A DNA stretch of 18,356 nt. Origin: Villigracilis sp900696595. GTDB lineage: Bacteria; Chloroflexota; Anaerolineae; Anaerolineales; Villigracilaceae. Location of the stretch: positions 1 to 18,356 of the forward strand of contig SZPH01000064.1 of NCBI GenBank assembly GCA_030263615.1. Direction: 5' to 3'. The notes under the pieces were generated by a model, which was not told the DNA's origin, ran no database searches, and was given only the letters and a program-made list of their open reading frames with translations. Shown piece after piece: positions 6,976 through 14,007 of the stretch. Within the stretch, counting starts at the first letter, position 1; the number at the start of each line of letters is the position of its first letter. Made by a program: the position numbers and the translations under genes.

Positions 6976-8244
6976 ATGGACTCCATTTCCAAACTAACCT
7001 ACCGCCGCTTCCTGCTCGGCTCGCAGGGACTTTGGCCTGGTCGCCGCTATCGGGGTTTGACCGGCGCCGAATCCGCTTTGAAGCGGATGCAGGCGCTTCA
7101 ACTCGACCCGCTGGTGATGGTCGCCCGCAGTCAGGATATCGCCATGTACGGGCGCGTCCTCGATTACAAGCCCGACCTGCTTTATAAAATGGCGTACGAA
7201 AAACGCAAAGCCTTCGACTACGGCGGCTGGCTGATGATGTACCCGATGCATGAATTTCCGTACTGGCGCCTGCCCATGAAACACCGGCGGGAAAGCGGCT
7301 TGCGCTGGGCGCATTTTACGCACCCGCCGAAGGACTTGATCAAATTCGTGCTGAACGAACTACGCGAGAAGGGCCCGCTGGGCAACCGCGACATCGAAGG
7401 CGACGCTGTTAAAGTATGGAGTTATCGCGGGCGCAAGGAAACGTCTGTGACTCTGTTCTATCTCTGGCTGACCGGCGAAGTGATGATCTCCAGCCGCAAG
7501 GGCTTCGACCGCATCTACGATTTGCGCGAGCGCGTTCTGCCCGCTGAATATGATTACGCCGCTCCCGTGGCAGAGGCGGAGGATTTCTTCGGGAAGAAAC
7601 ACATCGCCTTTTACGGCATGGCGCGTGAACCGTCGTGGAAAACGGGGCTGGGAGATTTCATTCACCGCGCCGTATCCGCGCAGGAGGCGAAGGGACGCAT
7701 TGAAAGACTCATCGAAAAAGGCGAGGTCTCGCGGGTGCGGGTGGAAGGCTTCAGCGAAAACTTCCTCATCCTAAACAGCGACCAGGCCCGTCTGGCGGAG
7801 TTGGAGGCGGGGCGCGTCCCGAAGGCGTGGAAGCCCAAAGGGTCGTCCACGCTCGAAGAGGTCACCTTCCTCGCCCCGTTGGAAATCGTCAGCGCCCGCG
7901 GACGCGCAAAGAAGGTTTTCGATTTCGATTATGTCTGGGAGGTGTACAAGCCCGCGCATCAGCGCAAGTGGGGGTACTACACCCTGCCGATCTTGTATGG
8001 CGACGACCTGGTGGCGCGGCTCGACCCGAAATTGGATCGGACGACGAATACTTTGCAAATCCTCGGCTTCTGGCTGGAGGACGACGCGCCGAAGGACCCG
8101 GCGTTTGCCGACGCGCTGGCAAACGGGTTGAGGCGTTTCGCGGGCATGATCGGGGCGAAGAAATTTGACCTGACGGGAATCCAGCCGATGAAATTGCGGG
8201 CGCACTTGCAAAAAGCGTCCAGACAATGGATTGAACTGCAATAA
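6976..8244 (+). CDS. YcaQ/AlkX-like DNA glycosylase (HTH_42, winged-helix family)
   Basis: Member of the HTH_42 (YcaQ/AlkZ) family, whose studied members excise bulky alkyl adducts or unhook interstrand crosslinks. The 422 residues match the usual 380-420. The catalytic Q-hydrophobic-D motif that marks the YcaQ/AlkX branch is visible as Gln42-Leu43-Asp44 in LQLDPL. Winged-helix repeats fill the middle, and the C-terminal beta block (FDFDYVWEVYKPAHQRKWGY then YTLPILYGDDLVARLDPK) is strongly conserved in the family. I chose the ATG at 6976 because it opens with a family-like N-terminus and lies after the terminator and repeat array; a longer frame from 6865 would translate the repeats. The role, repair of alkylated or crosslinked DNA, is inferred from the family. 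Confidence 0.88.
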   Translation: MDSISKLTYRRFLLGSQGLWPGRRYRGLTGAESALKRMQALQLDPLVMVARSQDIAMYGRVLDYKPDLLYKMAYEKRKAFDYGGWLMMYPMHEFPYWRLPMKHRRESGLRWAHFTHPPKDLIKFVLNELREKGPLGNRDIEGDAVKVWSYRGRKETSVTLFYLWLTGEVMISSRKGFDRIYDLRERVLPAEYDYAAPVAEAEDFFGKKHIAFYGMAREPSWKTGLGDFIHRAVSAQEAKGRIERLIEKGEVSRVRVEGFSENFLILNSDQARLAELEAGRVPKAWKPKGSSTLEEVTFLAPLEIVSARGRAKKVFDFDYVWEVYKPAHQRKWGYYTLPILYGDDLVARLDPKLDRTTNTLQILGFWLEDDAPKDPAFADALANGLRRFAGMIGAKKFDLTGIQPMKLRAHLQKASRQWIELQ

Positions 8245-8264
8245 TCCTTCAAGGCTTTTTTCGC

Positions 8265-8294
8265 TTGACGTTAATCCGCCCGGCGGATTATATT
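8265..8294 (+). promoter_or_regulatory. Sigma-70-type promoter of the diguanylate cyclase
   Basis: TTGACG (8265-8270) and TATATT (8289-8294) with 18-bp spacing match the sigma-70 consensus well, the best promoter in the window. Transcription would start near 8301, about 8 bases before the ATG at 8309, so the leader would be nearly absent; no Shine-Dalgarno is present. Confidence 0.6.
8272..8290. promoter_or_regulatory. Perfect 19-bp palindrome in the promoter spacer: probable operator
   Basis: TAATCCGCC C GGCGGATTA is a perfect inverted repeat with 9-bp arms around one central base. It fills the spacer between the -35 and -10 and overlaps the first two bases of the -10. The position is ideal for a dimeric repressor, or for a DNA-distorting activator of the MerR kind. 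No T run follows, so it is not an intrinsic terminator of the YcaQ gene. The binding protein is not in the window. Confidence 0.55.
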
Positions 8295-8308
8295 AACCCC
8301 ATCCTTCG

Positions 8309-10261
8309 ATGTCCCCGCAAGAACTTCAACCGAAAGGAAAGAACCGTTCGCGCAAAACCCAGACGCGCGCGCAAGATTTATTGCTCGCGCTCAGCCGGGC
8401 GGCGCAGTCCATTCAGCGCGCGCATACGGCGGAGGATTTTTATCAGGCGGTCGGGCGGGAGATTCAATCGCTGGGCGGAGATGCGGCTCTCTTGCTTTTT
8501 AACGAGGACCGGCAGTCTTTATCCATGGCGTTTCTGTCCTACCCGCCCGATTTAGTCCGCCAGGTGGAGCGGATGGCGGGGGGGCTGTCCATGTATGAAT
8601 ATCGGTTCCCCATCGTCCCAGGCGGGATTTATGAACGCGCTCTGCAGGGGCGGACGGCTGTGTACATCGCTTCCGCCATCGAAATGTTGAACGAGATTCT
8701 GCCCAGTCACATGCGGGCGTTTAGCGGCGAACTGACGTCCATGTTTAACCTGGGTCACAGCGTGATGGCGCCATTATGGGTGGAAAATGAGACGATGGGA
8801 CTGCTGGCGGTGGGCGGCGCATTTTTTAGCGACGCCGATCTGCCCGCCATGGACTCGTTTGCAGGACAGATCGCGACCGGGTTGTACAACATCCGCTTGA
8901 TGCAGAAATTGCAGGAGGAACTTGAAGCCCGCAAACAGGCGGAGGAGGCTTTGCGCATTTCCCAGGCGACGTTTGAGGGGATTTTCAACAGCGTTTCAGA
9001 GACGATTTACATCCAGAGCGAAGACGGCCTTTTTTTGAACGTGAACCTGGGGGCGGAAAGGATGTACGGATATTCCCGCGAATATTTCATCGGGCGCACG
9101 CCGGAATTTCTCTCCGCTCCCGGTCTCAATGATTTTGATAAGGTTGCGGAGTATGTCAGGCAGGCTTTTCTCGGACAGCCGACTGCGTTTGAATTTTGGG
9201 GTCTCCGAAAAGACGGCACGATCTTCCCCAAGGAAGTGCGGCTGGCGGCAGGGACATATTACGGCAGGAAGGTCGTCATTGCCGTGGCGCGCGACATCAC
9301 CGAAAGAAAGAAGGCGGAGGAGGAACAACGCGCCAGCAAAGCCAAAGTTCAAGCCCTGCTCGACTCGGTGCCGGATATGATGTTCGTGCTGAGTCGCGAC
9401 GGTGAATTCATTGAGTATTATGCGGGCAACGAACAATCGCTGCATATTCCCCCCGACGTTTTTCTGGGCAGGAATGTCCGCGACCTGATGCCGGGGAACC
9501 TGATCGAAAAACACTTTGCGGCGCAGGAAGCGCTGATGCGCACGGGGAAGAGTCAGTTATTCACGTATTCTCTCGAAAGTTCCGGGCAAAAGCGCGATTT
9601 CGAGGCGCACATGGTCACCTACCTGACGGACAACATCCTGTGCGTCATCCGCGATGTGACCTGGCGCAGGGAGGCGGAGGACGAACTCCGCCGCGCCAAT
9701 CTCTCCCTGCAGGCGGCGCACAAGGAACTTCAGCAGATGTTTGCGCATGAGCAGGTGCTGGCGCGCACTGATGTTTTGACGGGGTTGTTCAACCGGCGGC
9801 ATTTTTTCGATCTGGCGACGCGGGAATTCAACAGCAGTCTGCGTTACAGGCGGCCGCTGGCGCTGATCCTGTTCGACGTGGACGGCTTCAAGACAGCCAA
9901 CGACACTTTTGGACACGCCTTCGGGGACAACATTCTGGTAAAGATCGCGCAGGCGGCAAGGTCGCAGGTGCGGGATGTGGATGTGCTGGCGCGATACGGC
10001 GGCGATGAATTTATCATCCTCATGCCCGAGACCGGCGTGGAGCAGGCGTTTTCGACCGCGGATCGGCTTCGCAAAATGATCGAATCCGCAAGCGTTGAAG
10101 CGGACGGCGCGGAACTGCCCGTGACGATCAGCGTGGGGCTGGCCGAGATCGCCCACGACGCGGATCATTCGGTCGAAGCGGTCATCAGCCGGGCGGACAA
10201 GGCTCTGTATCAGGCCAAGCAGGCGGGGCGGAATCACGCGGTTATTTATTCGGACCAGTAA
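8309..10261 (+). CDS. GAF-PAS-PAS-GGDEF diguanylate cyclase
   Basis: Makes the second messenger c-di-GMP from two GTP. The 650-residue soluble protein has a GAF domain (about 25-195), a coiled-coil linker with QEELEARKQAEEALR, PAS 1 (about 215-335), PAS 2 (about 340-455), a second coiled coil (EDELRRANLSLQAAHKELQQ) and a GGDEF domain (about 485-648). The active site is an intact GGDEF (564-568), preceded by the inhibitory I-site RDVD (Arg555, Asp558) with the standard five-residue spacing, so product inhibition is expected. There is no EAL or HD-GYP domain. Transcription probably comes from the palindrome-bearing promoter just upstream. The signal is unknown, since GAF and PAS pockets cannot be read for ligand. 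No cognate receptor was seen nearby. Confidence 0.95.
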   Translation: MSPQELQPKGKNRSRKTQTRAQDLLLALSRAAQSIQRAHTAEDFYQAVGREIQSLGGDAALLLFNEDRQSLSMAFLSYPPDLVRQVERMAGGLSMYEYRFPIVPGGIYERALQGRTAVYIASAIEMLNEILPSHMRAFSGELTSMFNLGHSVMAPLWVENETMGLLAVGGAFFSDADLPAMDSFAGQIATGLYNIRLMQKLQEELEARKQAEEALRISQATFEGIFNSVSETIYIQSEDGLFLNVNLGAERMYGYSREYFIGRTPEFLSAPGLNDFDKVAEYVRQAFLGQPTAFEFWGLRKDGTIFPKEVRLAAGTYYGRKVVIAVARDITERKKAEEEQRASKAKVQALLDSVPDMMFVLSRDGEFIEYYAGNEQSLHIPPDVFLGRNVRDLMPGNLIEKHFAAQEALMRTGKSQLFTYSLESSGQKRDFEAHMVTYLTDNILCVIRDVTWRREAEDELRRANLSLQAAHKELQQMFAHEQVLARTDVLTGLFNRRHFFDLATREFNSSLRYRRPLALILFDVDGFKTANDTFGHAFGDNILVKIAQAARSQVRDVDVLARYGGDEFIILMPETGVEQAFSTADRLRKMIESASVEADGAELPVTISVGLAEIAHDADHSVEAVISRADKALYQAKQAGRNHAVIYSDQ

Positions 10262-10327
10262 AACACGGCGGCAACCGTCCGGGGGAGACAGACTGTCATG
10301 GTATCATGACGCCTTCAAAGGAGACTC

Positions 10328-10963
10328 ATGATAAGACCCATTCGCTGGAACACTTTTATACGCGATTTGTTTGTCATCCAAATTGGGTACGCGCTTTTTG
10401 GCGTTGCGATTGCCCTGACCATCCGCGCCAACCTCGGCACGGGGACGTGGCCCGTCCTCGAGGTGGCGCTGGCGCGCATGACCGGCTGGTCGGTGGGCGC
10501 GATCACCATCGTCGTCGGATTCGTCGTCCTTGCCATCGCGCTGGCGTTGGGGGAAAAAATCGGCTGGGGCACCCTCGGAAACATCCTGTTCATCGGACTA
10601 TGGCTGGATTTGATGTTGTGGTTGATTCCCCCGGTGGAGGCAAACCTGCCCTTACAAAGCGCCATGTTGCTGGGCGGAATTTTGCTTCAAGGCGTGGCGA
10701 CCGCCGTGTACATCGGCGTGGATGTGGGCGCGGGTCCGCGCGACAGCCTGATGCTGGCGATGCATCGCGCGACGAAGTTAAGCCTGCGCATGGCGCGCGG
10801 CTCGGTGGAGGTGACAGTGCTTGCGATCGGCTGGCTGATGGGGGGGCCGGTCGGCATTGGCACGGCGGTTTTTGCCCTGCTCATCGGTCCTTCGATACAA
10901 TGGGCGTTCAAGGTCTTCGACGTCCATCCGCACAGGGAGTTGGAAAAAGCAGGGGCGGAGTGA
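10328..10963 (+). CDS. YitT/YczE-like multi-pass membrane protein
   Basis: The 211-residue protein has about five membrane segments (roughly 13-33, 47-70, 76-96, 103-127, 155-180), with short loops. The block ANLGTGTWPVLEVALAR early on and YIGVDVGAGPRDSLMLA in the fourth loop are characteristic of the YczE/YyaS/YitT group, in which the first contains a conserved G-x-G-PWxVL-like turn and the second a GxGPRD loop. The biochemical function of this group is not established; transport is usually presumed. The start is well supported: AAAGGAG lies 5 bases before the ATG. A 6-bp stem GTCATG/CATGAC (10295-10310) precedes it and contains a -10-like TATCAT. It follows the cyclase by 66 bases and may be transcribed with it. 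Confidence 0.85.
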   Translation: MIRPIRWNTFIRDLFVIQIGYALFGVAIALTIRANLGTGTWPVLEVALARMTGWSVGAITIVVGFVVLAIALALGEKIGWGTLGNILFIGLWLDLMLWLIPPVEANLPLQSAMLLGGILLQGVATAVYIGVDVGAGPRDSLMLAMHRATKLSLRMARGSVEVTVLAIGWLMGGPVGIGTAVFALLIGPSIQWAFKVFDVHPHRELEKAGAE

Positions 10964-10980
10964 AGAAACGATTCGCCATC

Positions 10981-10998
10981 CGTAATGCGTAATTACGC
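10981..10998 (+). repeat. Two 7-bp units and a 12-bp palindrome before the subtilase
   Basis: CGTAATG and CGTAATT are adjacent 7-bp units; the second overlaps the perfect palindrome GCGTAATTACGC (10987-10998). CCGTAAT (10980-10986) also pairs with ATTACGG (11026-11032), and TTACGG recurs at 11013. The block fills the gap between the YitT-like gene and the protease gene. Confidence 0.6.
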
Positions 10999-11048
10999 GT
11001 GTGAATCGCGCCTTACGGAGCGCAGATTACGGCTTACTGGAGGCTTTG

Positions 11049-13379
11049 ATGAATGAGAATCTCAACCCGGTTCCGGTAGTTGAAACAAAACCCCACAGCG
11101 GCGGCGCATTGGCGCTGTTTTTAATCGTCGCCCTGCCCGCGCCGTTCTGCGCGTTTATTTATCACTTCATCGTATGGAGCATGGAGCAAAGCGCCATCGT
11201 ATCGTTGAGCGCGAAGAACTTCGCCTGGGCGGGAGTCGCCGGTCTCGCTTTGCAGGCGGTCTTGTCGAGCCTGCTCTTCGGCTTGCTGTGGCGCTTTACA
11301 AAGGATGAACGCTTCAAGGGCTGGTACGCGGGCATGTTGGGCGCCTCGCTTTTTGGGTTTCCGGCATTGGCGCTGCGTTTTCTCGGCGCGAACAACGACC
11401 AGACCGGCTCCATCCTGCAAATCTTTTTTGCGCTTGCCGCCGCGCTTCCCGCGTTTCGTTTCCTAAAACCAAAACTGGCATGGCTTCCCCAATCCGCCCC
11501 GTTTGGATTGTTGCTCGCCGCGCTGGGAATGTTTCCGCTGGCGGTCTTTGGCTCGCTCGGCTCGCCCGGGGATACGCTCTTGAACGTATTCGCGGGGCTA
11601 TCGTTTGGACTGCTCGCCTCCGCGTTGATGGACGATGCGGGCAACGTTCTCCTCAACGGAGTCGGCGCGGGCGCGTTGCTGGCGACTCTCGCTTCGGCGT
11701 TCGGGTATGACGGCGGTCAGTTGATTCTCGTCGCGTTGATTCCCGCGTTCGCGTTTGGGATCGCCGCGCTCCTGCCCTCGCGGATATCCGCGGCGCTGGC
11801 GGCGGGGTTGCTCGCCTTTGCCGGGCTGGCGTTCTTCGACCCCAGCGAATTGACCATCGTGCTGGGCGACATCGCCGCGCTCGCATTTCAAGCCGTCGCG
11901 TTTGGGTTGCTCATCGGCTGGGGAGTCAGCGTCGTCGGGTTGGTTGTGTTTTATATCGCCCGATCAGGCTCCGGCGCGGGCGCGAAGCGCGTCGTCGGAT
12001 GGACGGGGGCGGCTCTGGCGTGGATCATCCTGCTCGCGGTCTTCATCCTCTTTGGCAACCCCGGAAATTACGGCGACCGTTTGTTCATCATCCTCAAGAA
12101 TCAAGCGGATCTTTCAGACCTGGACGCGATGACAGACCTCAAGGCGCGGCGGGCGGCGGCGTATGAAACGCTCGTCAAAACGGCAAACATCGAGCAGGCG
12201 GGTTTGCGCGGCGCGTTCGATACGGCGGGCGTGAAATATACGCCGTATTATTTGCAAAACTCGATGGAGGTTCAGGGCGGGACTCTCGTGCGTCTCTTTT
12301 TGATGACCCGCCCCGAAGTGGATCGCGTCATTCCCAGCCCGCGCCTGCGCGCCGCTCCCGAGGCGGCTCCTTCGCCGGGAATTTTGATCGCTCCGCCCGA
12401 CGATTACGTTGGATGGAATATCGAAATGATCGGCGCGGATAAAGTTTGGGAGGAGTTCGACGTTCGCGGCGAAGGGATCGTCGTCGGTCAATCCGACTCG
12501 GGCGTGGACGGGGATCACCCGGCGATTGCGAAACAATATCGCGGTTACAACGGGAGCGACGATTTCAACTGGTTCGATCCCTGGGACGGCACGACCTCAC
12601 CCAACGACGAAGGCGGGCACGGCACGCATACGATGGGTTCGATTCTTGGAAGCGGCGGAATCGGCGTGGCGCCCGAAGCGCAATGGATCGGATGCGTGAA
12701 CTTGAATCGCAACCTCGCCAACCCGGCGTTGTATCTCGATTGTATGCAATTCATGCTCGCGCCGTTCCCCATCGGCGGCGATCCGTTTACCGACGGCGAC
12801 CCGTCCAAAGCGACGGATGTGATGAATAACTCGTGGGGATGCCCGGAGATCGAAGGCTGCGACCCAAACGCTTTACTGTACGCGGCGAATAATTTGCGCC
12901 ATGCGGGAATTTTCGTCGTCGTCTCCACCGGCAACGACGGACCCAATTGCGAGACGGTGGCGTCGCCTTTATCGCTGTATGATTCCGTCTTTTCGGTCGG
13001 CGCGATAGGTCAGTCCGGCGACCTCGCCGATTTCAGCAGTCGCGGGCCGGTGACGGCGGACGGCTCGGGGCGCGTCAAGCCGGATATCGTCGCGCCGGGC
13101 GTGGATATTTTCTCCGCGCTCCCTGAAAATTCCTACGGCTCGAACAGCGGCACTTCGATGGCGGGACCGCACATCGTCGGCGTGGTGGCGTTGATCTGGT
13201 CGGCGCAACCCGATCTCATCGGCGACATTGACGCGACCGAACAACTGATCATTGACACTGCGCGCCCATACTCCGGGGATACTTCGCTGGGCTGTTTCAG
13301 CGGCGAAAATCCCAGCAACGCCTACGGCTTCGGCGTGGTGGATGTGTATGAGGCGGTGAAGCAGGCGCTGGAGAAATAA
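11049..13379 (+). CDS. Multi-pass membrane protein fused to an S8 (subtilisin) protease
   Basis: A 776-residue fusion. Residues about 18-340 are a series of roughly ten hydrophobic membrane segments with short loops. Next comes a region (about 345-440) rich in acidic helix and strand, resembling an inhibitor-I9-type propeptide, then the peptidase (about 455-776). The catalytic triad is complete: Asp483 in GQSDSGVD, His524 in GGHGTHTMGS, Ser703 in SGTSMAGPH; Asn593 in MNNSWG is the oxyanion residue. Cysteines in the GCPEIEGC and GPNCETV segments may form disulfides, fitting an extracytoplasmic position. There is no ordinary signal peptide; the membrane domain would do the export. The ATG at 11049 has GGAGG 6 bases upstream, while an in-frame GTG at 11001 lies in repeat sequence. 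A LysE-type exporter gene follows after 10 bases. Confidence 0.9.
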   Translation: MNENLNPVPVVETKPHSGGALALFLIVALPAPFCAFIYHFIVWSMEQSAIVSLSAKNFAWAGVAGLALQAVLSSLLFGLLWRFTKDERFKGWYAGMLGASLFGFPALALRFLGANNDQTGSILQIFFALAAALPAFRFLKPKLAWLPQSAPFGLLLAALGMFPLAVFGSLGSPGDTLLNVFAGLSFGLLASALMDDAGNVLLNGVGAGALLATLASAFGYDGGQLILVALIPAFAFGIAALLPSRISAALAAGLLAFAGLAFFDPSELTIVLGDIAALAFQAVAFGLLIGWGVSVVGLVVFYIARSGSGAGAKRVVGWTGAALAWIILLAVFILFGNPGNYGDRLFIILKNQADLSDLDAMTDLKARRAAAYETLVKTANIEQAGLRGAFDTAGVKYTPYYLQNSMEVQGGTLVRLFLMTRPEVDRVIPSPRLRAAPEAAPSPGILIAPPDDYVGWNIEMIGADKVWEEFDVRGEGIVVGQSDSGVDGDHPAIAKQYRGYNGSDDFNWFDPWDGTTSPNDEGGHGTHTMGSILGSGGIGVAPEAQWIGCVNLNRNLANPALYLDCMQFMLAPFPIGGDPFTDGDPSKATDVMNNSWGCPEIEGCDPNALLYAANNLRHAGIFVVVSTGNDGPNCETVASPLSLYDSVFSVGAIGQSGDLADFSSRGPVTADGSGRVKPDIVAPGVDIFSALPENSYGSNSGTSMAGPHIVGVVALIWSAQPDLIGDIDATEQLIIDTARPYSGDTSLGCFSGENPSNAYGFGVVDVYEAVKQALEK

Positions 13380-13389
13380 AGAGGATGAA

Positions 13390-14007
13390 ATGTGGATATA
13401 TCTCCTTCAAGGCATCGGGTTCGGCTTCGCCGCCGCCTCGCAGATCGGGCCCTTTCAGACGTTCCTGATCTCTCAAGCCCTGACCCGCGGCTGGAAGCGC
13501 GCCCTGCCCGGCGCATTCGCGCCGTTTTTGAGCGACGGTCCGATCGTGTTGCTGAGCGTGCTGGTTCTCAGTCAATTGCCGGAGTGGGCGCAACGCGGCA
13601 TGTATATCGTCGGCGGTTTTTTCATTTTATATCTTGCCTACGGTTCGTTCAAATCCTGGCGCAATTTCGACGAAACCCTGGCGCATCCCGAACTATCGGG
13701 TCAACAGACCATCTTCAAGGCGGCGCTGACAAATTTACTCAGCCCCGGCGCGTATCTTTTTTGGATGTTCGCCATGGGCCCGATCCTCGTCCAGGGCTGG
13801 CGCGAGTCGCCGCTCAACGGACTTGGCCTGCTTGCCGGGTTCTATTCCGCCTTCATCTCGTGCCTCATCCTGATGATCGTCCTCTTCGGCGCGGCGTCCC
13901 GTTTGGGTCCCAAACTGAACCGGGCGCTGCTGGGAATCTCCTGCATCGCGCTGTTTGGCTTCGGGTTGTTTCAACTGTGGAAGGGGTTGGTCGAGGCTGG
14001 AATCTAA
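13390..14007 (+). CDS. LysE/RhtB-type exporter
   Basis: Inner-membrane protein of 205 residues with the six-segment pattern of LysE-family amino-acid and metabolite exporters: hydrophobic stretches at about 3-24, 40-62, 68-86, 110-133, 144-168 and 180-200. The opening block GIGFGFAAASQIGPFQTFLI aligns with the family's conserved P-GP-N/F turn near the N-terminus, and LLSPGAYLFWMF corresponds to the N-PK/G-A-FW block of segment four. The substrate cannot be predicted. GAGG lies 6 bases before the ATG. The gene follows the subtilase stop by 10 bases, so the two are likely one operon; export of peptide-derived amino acids would be consistent but is speculation. Its TAA overlaps the oppositely directed stop of the next gene. 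Confidence 0.87.
   Translation: MWIYLLQGIGFGFAAASQIGPFQTFLISQALTRGWKRALPGAFAPFLSDGPIVLLSVLVLSQLPEWAQRGMYIVGGFFILYLAYGSFKSWRNFDETLAHPELSGQQTIFKAALTNLLSPGAYLFWMFAMGPILVQGWRESPLNGLGLLAGFYSAFISCLILMIVLFGAASRLGPKLNRALLGISCIALFGFGLFQLWKGLVEAGI

Noticed and set aside
8246..8261. CCTT-C-AAGG followed by T6 as a terminator of the YcaQ-like gene
   Set aside because: The stem is only 4 bp with a one-base loop, too small to form a stable terminator.
11001..11048. GTG start for the subtilase fusion
   Set aside because: The upstream part comes from the repeat block before the gene, while the ATG at 11049 has a GGAGG at the right distance.
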